A DNA stretch of 64,000 nt from Chlorobiaceae bacterium. GTDB taxonomy: Bacteria; Bacteroidota; Chlorobiia; Chlorobiales; Chlorobiaceae. How positions within the stretch are numbered: position 1 is the first letter of the stretch; the number at the start of each line of letters is the position of its first letter. Position numbers and translations under genes: made by a program. Under the pieces are notes generated by a model. The model saw only the letters and a list, made by a program, of their open reading frames with translations. It was not told where the DNA came from and searched no databases. The stretch spans positions 87,829 through 151,828 of the forward strand of contig JAAXWO010000001.1 in NCBI GenBank assembly GCA_013334965.1. The letters run 5' to 3'. This document shows positions 1 through 7,778 of this stretch, piece by piece.

Positions 1-259
1 CCATGGCAAGGGGATTGGTCACCATACGCTGAAGGATCAGCTTCATCAGGTGATAGACGCCGATCGAATGTTCGAAACGGGTATGCGTCGCGCCGGGATA
101 GACCTGCTGCGAAAACGAAAGCTGACGGATGCCCTTCAACCTGAGGAACGACGGGTGGGCAAGGATCTTTTTCAGGGGCGTGCTCAGCGGGATATGGCCC
201 CAGATGGGAATCCGGATGAAGCCGCCTTCTGAACGGAAGAGAAACTGTTCTGCGATCAT
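1..259 (-). CDS. HD-domain phosphohydrolase, 5' part only
   Basis: The reading frame starts with ATG at 259-257 and runs off the left edge of the window, leaving 86 residues. Residues 59-71 read HTRFEHSIGVYHL, the first half of an HD metal-binding motif as found in HD superfamily hydrolases related to dGTPases. The preceding text about a house-like domain (FLRLKGIRQL, about 38-47) is also typical of that family. The substrate cannot be told from this fragment. The missing part should carry the second HD pair. A long inverted repeat lies 18-67 bp upstream of the start and could control it. Confidence 0.75.
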   Translation of the reverse strand, partial: MIAEQFLFRSEGGFIRIPIWGHIPLSTPLKKILAHPSFLRLKGIRQLSFSQQVYPGATHTRFEHSIGVYHLMKLILQRMVTNPLAM

Positions 260-276
260 GGGGTTATTTTACTTCA

Positions 277-326
277 AGATAAGCACTAAACCTTCAGTCG
301 GCAAACAGTGGGTTTAGTGCTTGTCT
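277..326. repeat. Inverted repeat, 12-bp perfect core
   Basis: AAGCACTAAACC (281-292) and GGTTTAGTGCTT (311-322) are exact reverse complements separated by 18 bp. The arms extend four more pairs on each side with one G-T wobble. The element lies between the stop of the radical SAM gene and the start of the HD-domain gene, both on the minus strand. There is no clear T-run next to it on that strand, so it could be an operator or a leader hairpin rather than a terminator. Confidence 0.7.
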
Positions 327-345
327 GTAAAAAAACCCGGGCCGG

Positions 346-1845
346 TCAGGTGACGCTTGGCCTCTCTTTGAGGTGCAGCGCGCAGACCTTCCTGAAATGG
401 TGGCCGTAAATGGCCAGCGTGACGGCCATAGGCAGTGAATTTTGCCGGTTGAAAACAGTCCAGCCCAGCATTCTCCAATAGTGGACCCGTTCCCTTCCGA
501 TTACCCCGAGGATGAAGGTCGAACGCATGAACGCCATGAGCTGGCTCATCCGTAGCCGGGTTTTGAACTCCGGGGCAGGGAACTCCTTCAGAAGAGTCCT
601 GATGCGCTGGTAGTAATGTTTGGGCGCGTAAAGATGGTTCATCATCTCCCGATACCCTTTCCGCAGCACCTCAGGATCCATGATCGGGATGATGTTGGTA
701 TTGCTGTCGGCGTTGTCGCCGCTGGAAATGCTCAGCAGTCGTCCTTCGGTTTTCATGCGCTCGTAAAGCTTCGTGCCGGGCAGGGCCTGAAGGATGCCGA
801 CCATGGCGGTCACGATACCGCTTTTCTGAATGAACTCGATCTGCTTCTGGAAAATCGACGAAGTGTCGGTGTCGAATCCGACGATGAAGCCACCCTGAAC
901 CTCCATGCCTGCATTCTGGATCCGACGGACGTTTTCGAGCATGTTCCGCGAGGTGTTGTGCTGTTTGCCGCACGCCTGCAATGCCGAATCCTCAGGGGTT
1001 TCGATGCCTATGAACACCTGGTTGAACCCGGCCTGTACCATCAGGGCCATCAGTTCGTCGTCGTCAGCCAGGTTGATTGAGCATTCCGTATAGAAGGCGT
1101 TCTTGACGCCGTTCTTTTTGCGCCATGCTATCAGGGCAGGCAGCAGCTCCTTCTTGAGATACGACCTGTGGGCGATGAAGTTGTCGTCGACGAAAAAGAT
1201 GTTCTCATGCCAGCCGCGCTTTTTGATTCCGTCGAGCTCTGCGATGATCTGGGCGCTCGTCTTGGTGCGGATTTTGTGGCCGAAGAGCGTGGTGATGTTG
1301 CAGAAGTCGCAACGGTAAGGGCAACCCCTCGAAAACTGGAGGGCCATCGACGCATATTTCTTTATGTCGAGCAGCTCCCATTCAGGGACCGGCGTTTTGG
1401 TGATGTCAGGAAACTCGGTGCAGGAGTAATGCCTTTGAGGCATGCCCTGTTCCAGATCTTCGAGGAATCTCGGCAGGGTTATTTCAGCTTCGTTCAGTAC
1501 GAAATAATCGACTTCAGGGAACTGCTCGTATCCAGTCGTGAAAAGCGGCCCTCCGGCAACGACAGGCAATTCCGCTTCCTTGCATCGCGCGATCAGCCGG
1601 TGTGCAGAGTCCTGCTGTACCGCCATGGCGCTGACGAACGCAATGTCAGCCCAGGCCAGGTCTTCGTCTTGCAGGGGCTTGACGTTGAGGTCGACGAGCC
1701 TGCGCTCCCACGATTTCGGCAGCATCGCCGCCACGGTGATCAATCCGAGCGGAGGAAGAGATGCCTGTTTTTTGACGAATTTGAGCGCATGCTTGAAGCT
1801 CCAGAAGGTGTCCGGAAACTCCGGATAGAGAAGAAGAATGTTCAT
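346..1845 (-). CDS. B12-binding radical SAM protein (DUF4070 type)
   Basis: 499 residues. An N-terminal cobalamin-binding-like domain spans about 1-140. The radical SAM cluster motif follows at C175-x3-C179-x2-C182 in the context RGCPYRCDFCN. The C-terminal extension from about 330 resembles the DUF4070 region seen in hopanoid C-2 methylase-like proteins. Members commonly methylate unactivated carbons of lipids or tetrapyrroles, and green sulfur bacteria use related enzymes on bacteriochlorophyll side chains. The substrate here is not determined. Start ATG at 1845 has GGAGG about 11 bases upstream. A cluster of CCTAAT/ATTAGG half-sites sits 67-87 bp upstream and may regulate it. Confidence 0.8.
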   Translation of the reverse strand: MNILLLYPEFPDTFWSFKHALKFVKKQASLPPLGLITVAAMLPKSWERRLVDLNVKPLQDEDLAWADIAFVSAMAVQQDSAHRLIARCKEAELPVVAGGPLFTTGYEQFPEVDYFVLNEAEITLPRFLEDLEQGMPQRHYSCTEFPDITKTPVPEWELLDIKKYASMALQFSRGCPYRCDFCNITTLFGHKIRTKTSAQIIAELDGIKKRGWHENIFFVDDNFIAHRSYLKKELLPALIAWRKKNGVKNAFYTECSINLADDDELMALMVQAGFNQVFIGIETPEDSALQACGKQHNTSRNMLENVRRIQNAGMEVQGGFIVGFDTDTSSIFQKQIEFIQKSGIVTAMVGILQALPGTKLYERMKTEGRLLSISSGDNADSNTNIIPIMDPEVLRKGYREMMNHLYAPKHYYQRIRTLLKEFPAPEFKTRLRMSQLMAFMRSTFILGVIGRERVHYWRMLGWTVFNRQNSLPMAVTLAIYGHHFRKVCALHLKERPSVT

Positions 1846-1911
1846 GGTGTCATTGCCTCCGGCAATTCACTTAACTGAATATTCGATATTGTATTGAAAG
1901 CTGCTGGGCGC

Positions 1912-1932
1912 CCTAATGATTAGGCACCTAAT
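1912..1932. promoter_or_regulatory. Three alternating CCTAAT/ATTAGG half-sites, possible operator
   Basis: CCTAAT (1912-1917), ATTAGG (1919-1924) and CCTAAT (1927-1932) alternate in orientation. They form two overlapping perfect palindromes with spacers of 1 and 2 bp. The site is upstream of the minus-strand radical SAM gene in a 161-bp intergenic gap. Half-sites of this kind resemble DtxR/IdeR-type metal regulator sites (TTAGG...CCTAA), but the spacing is shorter than the classical one. The regulator assignment is only a guess. Confidence 0.4.
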
Positions 1933-2006
1933 CAATATATATCTAAAAGCTATAACTATAAACATCAATCGTATTCAAATAATTGCGTATTGCGGCTGCG
2001 GGTGGG

Positions 2007-2741
2007 TCAATACCGTTCAAGGGTAAACTTTTCGCCGAGGTAAAGCTTGCGCGCATCAGCGTTTTCGGCGATCTCTTCGGGGGTGCCCTGCATGAAGATG
2101 CTGCCGTCGAACAGCAGGTAGGCATGATCGGTTATCGACAGCGTTTCGTGTACGTTGTGGTCGGTGATGAGCACCCCGATGTTTCGTTTCACGAGTCCCT
2201 CGACGATCTGCTGGATATCTTCCACGGCGATCGGGTCGACGCCCGCGAAGGGCTCGTCGAGCAGGATGAACTTAGGGTCGAGCGCGAGCGCACGGGCGAT
2301 CTCCGTCCTGCGGCGTTCGCCGCCCGAGAGGGCATAACCCATGCTTTTGCGGATATTGGTGATGTTCAGGTCCTCAAGCATCCGGTCGGTCTTCTCCCTT
2401 TGCTCGGACTTTGACATGGAAGTGAACTCCAGCACACCCAGGATGTTCTCCTCGACGGTCAGCTTCCTGAATACCGAGGCCTCCTGCGGCAGATATCCGA
2501 TACCTTTTCGCGCCCTTTTATACATCGGCAGGGCGGTGATCTTCTCCTTGTCGAGCAGAACCTCGCCTGCATCGGGCTTGACGAGCCCGACGATCATGTA
2601 GAATGTGGTGGTCTTGCCAGCGCCGTTCGGGCCGAGCAACCCAACGATTTCACCCTGCCTGACTTGCAATGTCGAGCTTTTGACCACCTCACGTTTGTTG
2701 TAGATCTTCTTCAGGTTGGTGCAGCTCAGTATCGAACTCAT
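2007..2741 (-). CDS. lptB: LPS export ABC transporter ATP-binding protein LptB
   Basis: 244 residues. Walker [10 protein letters not shown] is at 37-45, the ABC signature LSGGE at 138-142, and Walker B plus D-loop [11 protein letters not shown] at 160-170. The H-loop follows in the [10 protein letters not shown] stretch. Length and the [18 protein letters not shown] text match LptB (YhbG), the cytoplasmic ATPase that drives lipopolysaccharide extraction by LptFG and transport over the LptA bridge. Start ATG at 2741 has an AAGGAT ribosome site. No other lpt gene is in the window, so it is separated from lptFG/A here. Confidence 0.95.
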   Translation of the reverse strand: MSSILSCTNLKKIYNKREVVKSSTLQVRQGEIVGLLGPNGAGKTTTFYMIVGLVKPDAGEVLLDKEKITALPMYKRARKGIGYLPQEASVFRKLTVEENILGVLEFTSMSKSEQREKTDRMLEDLNITNIRKSMGYALSGGERRRTEIARALALDPKFILLDEPFAGVDPIAVEDIQQIVEGLVKRNIGVLITDHNVHETLSITDHAYLLFDGSIFMQGTPEEIAENADARKLYLGEKFTLERY

Positions 2742-2808
2742 ATCCTTGGCTTCAAATGGTTATCGGTGCCGGTCGGTAATTCCAGGTGAAATGTCCAAAC
2801 GGTCAGGC

Positions 2809-3165
2809 TTACGTGTAACCGTATTTGCTGATGAACTCCTCATCGCTCATCACCAGCAGGAAAATCCCCTCGATGAATCCCACGATGGCCGGAATGCCTG
2901 TCCAGCATAACAGCAGGTAGACGACACCCCATCCGGTCATGCCGAGATAGAACTTGTGTATGCCCAGCGATCCCAGAAAAATGGCGAAGAGCGCGGCCGC
3001 AAGCCGGTTTCGTCCATTAGGGGCGACAGCGCCGAGATTGACGGTAAACGGCGGAGGCGTTTGCCTGACTCCGCACTTCGGGCATATTTCAGCTTTAGCC
3101 CTGATAATTTCCCCGCACTCCGTACAGAACTTCTCGTCCGGACCTTTCGTTGTTGTTTCGTTCAT
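2809..3165 (-). CDS. TM2 domain protein with N-terminal zinc ribbon
   Basis: 118 residues. Four cysteines (C14, C17, C28, C31) form a zinc-ribbon-like CxxC pair. After a Pro-rich linker the TM2 domain follows: two hydrophobic segments at about 52-72 and 75-97 with the typical GSLGIHKFYLG turn. TM2 proteins are small inner-membrane proteins whose biochemical role is unresolved in bacteria. It stands 67 bp upstream of lptB on the same strand and could share a transcript. The C-terminus ends in an acidic/aromatic tail. Confidence 0.85.
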   Translation of the reverse strand: MNETTTKGPDEKFCTECGEIIRAKAEICPKCGVRQTPPPFTVNLGAVAPNGRNRLAAALFAIFLGSLGIHKFYLGMTGWGVVYLLLCWTGIPAIVGFIEGIFLLVMSDEEFISKYGYT

Positions 3166-3265
3166 GATCTTTTCAACTTGAGCATTTGTTCGTATGGGAA
3201 CCTATCGTGCAACATACTGCTTCTCCCGAACGACGGTTGTAAATAAATATAGCAATCATCACGAT

Positions 3266-3281
3266 GTTTCGACGTCGAAAC
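3266..3281. repeat. Perfect 16-bp palindrome GTTTCGACGTCGAAAC
   Basis: The 16 bases equal their own reverse complement. The outer half-sites TGTTTC/GAAAC resemble those of the ParB site parS, but the core is GACGTC in place of CACGTG-type spacing, so it is two bases too long for parS. It lies 101 bp upstream of the TM2 gene start. It may be a regulator site. Confidence 0.5.
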
Positions 3282-3451
3282 TCTCCCGTACCAAGCGCCG
3301 GAAACATGGCGGTGCAAGCTGACACTGCTTCAGGGAATGGGGTTGGTCAGAATACAAGGCTCTTCATATGCTGAGGGCGGATGTTTCAAGTAAGCTCATG
3401 AGCGATCGAAAAGATATGGCGGGTCAGTAAATAGTGTGACTTAATCTTTTC

Positions 3452-3493
3452 GATAGTCAAGTAATAGTTTTACTATTTTTATGTGATAGTCAA
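3452..3493 (+). promoter_or_regulatory. Putative operator/promoter of the mobile mystery A/B operon
   Basis: A perfect interrupted palindrome AATAGT-TTT-ACTATT occupies 3463-3477. It is flanked by a direct repeat GATAGTCAA at 3452-3460 and 3485-3493. The palindrome contains a plausible -10 element (TACTAT). Its position just ahead of an HTH regulator gene suggests autoregulation, as is usual for toxin-antitoxin-like operons. This is inference from position and symmetry. Confidence 0.45.
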
Positions 3494-3509
3494 ACAAAAG
3501 CTTTACTGT

Positions 3510-3968
3510 ATGAGTGAAAAGACACTGTCGATAAGGCACTTAAACGAGAAAATGCTTTCGTTTGAGTCGCTGCGTCAAGTTCCTGTTCCTTCGACTGGTT
3601 GGATTAAAGCCATTCGGCTTGCTCTTGGAATGTCCATGAAACAGTTGGGTGACAGGCTTTCGATCACAAAGCAAAGTATTCAAAGCATCGAAAAGAGGGA
3701 AAAGGAGGGTTCTATAACCATCAAAGCTTTGAGAGAATTGGGCGAAGCCCTTGACATGCAACTTGTCTATGGCTTTGTGCCTGTAGACGGTTCTCTCAAC
3801 GCACTCATTGACAGGAAGGCTGTCGAGCTGGCTACAGAAATAGTCATGCGTACGTCGAATACCATGAAACTGGAGAACCAGGAAAATTCCAAAGAGCGAA
3901 TCGCAGAAGCCGTCAGGGAGAGAGCCTACGATATCAGGAAAGAGATGCCCAAAATGCTATGGGATTAG
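3510..3968 (+). CDS. Mobile mystery protein A, HTH regulator
   Basis: 152 residues from ATG 3510. A GTG nine codons upstream is possible but lies in the operator-like repeats. An XRE-like helix-turn-helix covers about 35-80 (MSMKQLGDRLSITKQSIQSIE, quoted only in part as the family hallmark KQLGDRLSITKQS). Order and spacing with the next gene match the mobile mystery protein A/B pair, a unit found sporadically on mobile or defence-rich DNA. Protein A probably represses the operon and may neutralise the Fic partner. The end overlaps the next gene by 10 bp. No strong ribosome site is visible. Confidence 0.85.
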   Translation: MSEKTLSIRHLNEKMLSFESLRQVPVPSTGWIKAIRLALGMSMKQLGDRLSITKQSIQSIEKREKEGSITIKALRELGEALDMQLVYGFVPVDGSLNALIDRKAVELATEIVMRTSNTMKLENQENSKERIAEAVRERAYDIRKEMPKMLWD

Positions 3969-4570
3969 ATCTTGATTATCTATCAGGCAAGACACCTCTG
4001 GATGAAGACGAAAAAGATGGGCTGCTTTTTCCGACCAAATCGACAAGGCAGGAACTGGACGAGTTCGAGCAACAGAATATCGAACAGGCAATGTTATGGT
4101 CCATGAAACGGAATTTTAGGCAGGAGTATGTTTTTTCAGAAAAATTCATCAGGGAACTGCATCGGCGAATGTATGGCAGGACATGGTCATGGGCCGGTGA
4201 ATTCAGAAAATCCAACAAGAATATCGGTGTGGATAAGCGGGAGATAGGTGTTGAACTGCGGAAACTGTGCGATGATGCACTATTCTGGATAAGCGGGAGC
4301 ATTTATGTCCCTGATGATATAGCCGTCCGATTCAAGCATCGCCTGGTCAGTATCCATTGTTTTCCGAATGGAAATGGTCGTCACAGTCGATTGATGGCCG
4401 ATATTATCATCAATAAAATATTCAGGCAGCCGGTTTTCGACTGGGGTAGGGGAGATTTGACTCATGATGGTGACATCAGGGGAATTTACCTCAAAGCCAT
4501 AAGAGCAGCAGATGCCGGTAATTACGATCTGTTGACCTCATTCGCTCGTTCAGGGATGCGTGATGGTTAG
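3959..4570 (+). CDS. Mobile mystery protein B, Fic-domain protein
   Basis: 203 residues. The Fic core motif is at 133-144: H133-CFPN-GNGR141-HSR144, matching HxFx(D/E)GNGRxxR except that the usual acidic residue is Asn137. Fic proteins transfer AMP or related groups to target side chains, and the acidic residue normally holds Mg2+. The change may alter the reaction or be a family trait of protein B; I believe PNGNGRH is common in this family. The ATG start lies within the last codons of gene A, so the two are translationally coupled. Substrate unknown. Confidence 0.85.
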   Translation: MGLDLDYLSGKTPLDEDEKDGLLFPTKSTRQELDEFEQQNIEQAMLWSMKRNFRQEYVFSEKFIRELHRRMYGRTWSWAGEFRKSNKNIGVDKREIGVELRKLCDDALFWISGSIYVPDDIAVRFKHRLVSIHCFPNGNGRHSRLMADIIINKIFRQPVFDWGRGDLTHDGDIRGIYLKAIRAADAGNYDLLTSFARSGMRDG

Positions 4571-4603
4571 CCTTGCGCACATTCTTTCGTAAAACCAATT
4601 GAG

Positions 4604-4630
4604 GATCATTTATTCGTGATCTGCTTTTTT
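4604..4630 (+). terminator. Weak hairpin with T-run after mobile mystery B
   Basis: GATCA (4604-4608) pairs with TGATC (4617-4621) around an 8-base loop, followed after three bases by six T residues. The stem is short, so this is a modest candidate for the end of the mobile mystery transcript. Confidence 0.4.
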
Positions 4631-4680
4631 GTGGATCTAAAAAGAGCTAAAGTAAGTTACTGACGATTTTCAACCTGTAG

Positions 4681-5223
4681 ATGAATGAGACGATGAGAAA
4701 AGTAATGCCATACCGGGGGATGCACCCGGAGCTTCATGATTCGGTGTTTCTCGCCGATGGGGTGTATGTGATCGGGGACGTTAAGATAGGCGCTCATTCC
4801 AGCGTCTGGTTCAACGCGGTGGTCAGGGGCGACGTGTGCCCGATCAGGATCGGGGAGAAGACCAGCGTGCAGGATAATGTGACCCTGCATGTGACGCACG
4901 ATACCGGGCCGCTTGAGATCGGCAGCAACGTGACCATCGGTCATGGGGCCGTGCTGCACGCCTGTACGGTCGAGGACAATGTGCTGGTCGGCATGGGGGC
5001 GATCCTTCTGGATCACTGTGTGGTCGAGCCGTGGTCGATCGTGGCAGCGGGAGCGATGGTGAAGCAGGGGTTCAGGGTGCCTTCGGGAATGCTTGTCGCC
5101 GGGGTGCCTGCGAAGGTGATCCGCCCGATCACCGAGGAAGAGCGGGCCAATATCGCTGAGTCTCCGGAAAATTACGTGCGATATGTCGCCCATTATCGTC
5201 AGGACGGATACGAAGGCCGATGA
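4681..5223 (+). CDS. Gamma-class carbonic anhydrase-like hexapeptide protein
   Basis: 180 residues, almost entirely left-handed beta-helix hexapeptide repeats (IGDVKIG, IRIG, IGSNVTIG, VEDNVLVG). Histidines H70, H88 and H93 are placed as in the zinc site of gamma carbonic anhydrases of the YrdA/CaiE group. Activity in this subgroup varies; some members are inactive or act as metal-binding scaffolds. An internal Met at residue 9 could also serve as start. The gene stands alone between the Fic pair and an FAD oxidoreductase. Confidence 0.85.
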   Translation: MNETMRKVMPYRGMHPELHDSVFLADGVYVIGDVKIGAHSSVWFNAVVRGDVCPIRIGEKTSVQDNVTLHVTHDTGPLEIGSNVTIGHGAVLHACTVEDNVLVGMGAILLDHCVVEPWSIVAAGAMVKQGFRVPSGMLVAGVPAKVIRPITEEERANIAESPENYVRYVAHYRQDGYEGR

Positions 5224-5348
5224 ACTTTTTGCCCGGCTGGATTTGTGATCATTTCACTACATTACCTCTGAATTTGTGAGGGCATATCAGGAGTGAACAT
5301 TAGGCCCGGAAGGCATCGGTTTTCTTCATTTGAAACATTTATTCTCTC

Positions 5349-6548
5349 ATGGCGCAAAAAGAGGTGGTCATTGTCGGAGGTGGCATCAGCGGTCTCAGCA
5401 TGGCGTTCTACTGTTCGCAGGCCGGACTGAAAACCACATTGATCGAAAAGGACAAGACGGTCGGAGGCTCGTTCGCTTCCCATCAGTATTCGAGCAACGG
5501 CGACAGCTTCTGGCTGGAAATGGGTGCCCACACCTGTTACAGCTCCTACCAGAACCTGCTCGGCATTGTAGAAACCTGCGGGATCGCCGATACGATCATT
5601 CCTCGCGAAAAAGTGCCATTCTCCCTTCTGAAGAACGGTGAGGTGAAATCGATCATGGCCGGTCTCGACCTGTTCGAGCTGGTTCGCTCGGTGCCGAACC
5701 TGTTTTTCCTTAAAAAGGATAACCAGACGGTTCGCTCCTACTACTCGAAAATCGTGGGTGAGAAGAACTACCGCAACACGGTGAGCCATTTCTTCAACGC
5801 GGTTCCCTCTCAGCTTACTGACGATTTCCCTGCCGACATGATGTTCAAGAGCCGTCCGAAACGGAAGGATGTGCTGAAGAACTACACGTTCAAGGGCGGA
5901 TTGCAGAGCGTGGCCCATACCATCGCCGCCCTCAAGGGTATCGATGTGCGGGCGGGTGCTGCTGCCGAACTGGTAACGAACACCGGAGGCAAATATGTCG
6001 TCAGGACGACGGACGGCCAGGATTATTCCGGCGATGTGCTCGTACTGGCCATGCCATCGGACCCGGCGGCCAAGCTGCTGCAGAATGTGAACCAGGCGGT
6101 TGCGTACCATCTCACGAAGCTGAAGTATGCCGATGTCGATTCGGTCGGCGTGGTGGTCAGGAAGGGGAGCATCTCGCTCAAGCCGCTGGCGGCCATCATC
6201 TCCCCCAACGATATTTTCTATTCGATGGTGTCGAGGGATACGGTCAAGGACGACAACTTCAGGGGATTCGCCTTCCATTTCCGTCCAGGTATCGACGACA
6301 ATACGAAGTTCAAGAGGATCACCGAGGTGCTCGGCGTCGGCATGCCGAAGATCGAGCATACCTTCACCAAACAGAACGTCGTTCCGTCACTTCGACAGGG
6401 ACACCGTGAGTGGGCCAAAAAAGCGGACGACCTGCTCGGCGGGGCACGTAACCTGTTCCTGACCGGCAACTACTTCGGCGGCATGGCCATCGAGGATTGC
6501 GTCAGCAGGTCGCGTGAAGAGTTCGACCGCCTGGCAGGCATGCGCTGA
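5349..6548 (+). CDS. FAD-dependent oxidoreductase, HemY/amine oxidase superfamily
   Basis: 399 residues. The N-terminal dinucleotide-binding motif reads VVIVGGGISGLSMA (6-19), followed by a GG-motif region around VGGSFAS. The C-terminal FAD-contacting segment is LFLTGNYFGGMAIEDCV (about 374-390). The layout matches protoporphyrinogen oxidase (HemY), phytoene desaturase-like and amine oxidase proteins. In a green sulfur bacterium a role in tetrapyrrole or carotenoid oxidation is possible, but nothing nearby fixes the substrate. ATG 5349 is the only sensible start. A strong hairpin follows the stop. Confidence 0.75.
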   Translation: MAQKEVVIVGGGISGLSMAFYCSQAGLKTTLIEKDKTVGGSFASHQYSSNGDSFWLEMGAHTCYSSYQNLLGIVETCGIADTIIPREKVPFSLLKNGEVKSIMAGLDLFELVRSVPNLFFLKKDNQTVRSYYSKIVGEKNYRNTVSHFFNAVPSQLTDDFPADMMFKSRPKRKDVLKNYTFKGGLQSVAHTIAALKGIDVRAGAAAELVTNTGGKYVVRTTDGQDYSGDVLVLAMPSDPAAKLLQNVNQAVAYHLTKLKYADVDSVGVVVRKGSISLKPLAAIISPNDIFYSMVSRDTVKDDNFRGFAFHFRPGIDDNTKFKRITEVLGVGMPKIEHTFTKQNVVPSLRQGHREWAKKADDLLGGARNLFLTGNYFGGMAIEDCVSRSREEFDRLAGMR

Positions 6549-6572
6549 CCGGTTTCCCGGCCGCTTTTTATG

Positions 6573-6603
6573 ACGTCCCGGAAGGCCACTCCTTTCGGGA
6601 CGT
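6573..6603 (+). terminator. Strong hairpin after the FAD oxidoreductase gene
   Basis: ACGTCCCGGAAGG (6573-6585) pairs with CCTTTCGGGACGT (6591-6603) around CCACT, a 13-bp stem with one G-T wobble. It is 24 bp past the stop and followed by a weak T-rich stretch. Its presence argues that the next gene starts well downstream, at 6687. Confidence 0.65.
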
Positions 6604-6686
6604 TTCCGTTTGCACTCCCCCTCCTTCGTCGTACCTTTAAGGAAGACAGCTCCAGAACCCTGGTGCAAAACCTTCAACTGAAAACG

Positions 6687-7742
6687 ATGAACGGAGCCCT
6701 CCTTCCCGAACTCTGGATCATGCCTGCGGTCGTTGCAATGATCGCGCTGCTGCTCTACCTGTTCGGCAACTCACTGCTCAAAAGCTATCTCGACCGCATA
6801 CGCAGGTCGATCATTGGCAGCGGCGTCCCGCTGGGCCTGCTGGTGCTGCCGATCAGGCTGCTGTTTCTCCTGATAGCTGTCGCCGGCATCGTTCATTACG
6901 TCAGGGTATCCGCCGAGCTGAAGGAGCTGATGATCCATGTCCTTTCGATCGCTTCGATAGTCGGGGTCGCATGGTTCATCCTCAGGATGTTCGCCGTCGT
7001 GGAGGGGGTGATCCAGCAGCGCTACAAAGAGGCGGACAAGGGCAACATCGAAGCGCGGCGGGTGGCAACCAACGTGAGCCTCGTCAGGAAGATCATGAAC
7101 GTGCTGGTCATCGTGCTGGCCGTTTCGGGGGTGCTGATGACCTTCGATACGGTCCGTCAGATCGGCGTGAGCATCCTCGCGTCGGCCGGACTTGCCGGTA
7201 TCGTGATCGGTTTCGCCGCCCAGCGCAGCCTGCAGACCCTGATTGCAGGAATCCAGATCGCCATTGCCCAGCCCGTCAGGCTGGACGATATCGTCGTGGT
7301 CGAAAACGAAACCGGAAAGGTTGAGGAGATCACGCTGACCTATGTCGTGGTTTGCCTCTGGGACCAGCGGCACATCATCGTACCCATCACCTGGTTTATC
7401 GACAAACCCTTCCAGAACCTCACGCGCTCATCTTTTGAGCTGACCGGCGCGGTCTTGTTCAACGTGAGCTACAGCGCGCCGATCGAACTTATCCGCACGG
7501 AGCTTGAAAAGATCATATCCTCAAGCCCGCTCTGGGACAAGCGCCTGGTCCGGCTCGAAGTGACCAATGCGGCTGTCGGGTTCGTCGAGCTGCGGGCGCT
7601 GGTCAGCGCGGCAAGTCCGGCAGACCTCTGGGCGCTTCGATGCTACGTCAGGGAGTCGATGATAGGGTACCTTCGAACACTCGGCAAAGAGATATTCCCG
7701 GAACTGACGTCGCAGGCTCCGGCCAGGGACGGCACTCCATGA
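6687..7742 (+). CDS. MscS-family mechanosensitive channel
   Basis: 351 residues from ATG 6687; an upstream in-frame codon at 6570 lies in a terminator hairpin and is rejected. Four to five hydrophobic segments fill about 8-195. The pore-lining helix and beta domain signature follow in LASAGLAGIVIGFAAQRSLQ and the DIVVVENETGKVEEI stretch. MscS proteins open on membrane tension and release small solutes under hypo-osmotic shock. Length is typical of the YnaI/MscS-like group with extra N-terminal helices. Confidence 0.88.
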   Translation: MNGALLPELWIMPAVVAMIALLLYLFGNSLLKSYLDRIRRSIIGSGVPLGLLVLPIRLLFLLIAVAGIVHYVRVSAELKELMIHVLSIASIVGVAWFILRMFAVVEGVIQQRYKEADKGNIEARRVATNVSLVRKIMNVLVIVLAVSGVLMTFDTVRQIGVSILASAGLAGIVIGFAAQRSLQTLIAGIQIAIAQPVRLDDIVVVENETGKVEEITLTYVVVCLWDQRHIIVPITWFIDKPFQNLTRSSFELTGAVLFNVSYSAPIELIRTELEKIISSSPLWDKRLVRLEVTNAAVGFVELRALVSAASPADLWALRCYVRESMIGYLRTLGKEIFPELTSQAPARDGTP

Positions 7743-7778
7743 TGGTGAGCAACCCTTAAGGGAAGAGGAGTCGCTTCA

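Larger units (their letters stand above)
3166..3509. other. Intergenic region between divergent TM2 and mobile mystery genes
   Basis: About 340 bp without a credible gene. It contains a perfect 16-bp palindrome at 3266-3281 and an AT-rich promoter/operator stretch at 3452-3493 next to the mobile mystery protein A gene. The middle part (3285-3440) shows nothing recognisable. Confidence 0.6.

Noticed and set aside
6570..6686. N-terminal extension of the MscS gene
   Set aside because: The extra 39 codons run through a strong terminator hairpin and show no hydrophobic or family pattern. ATG 6687 is preferred.
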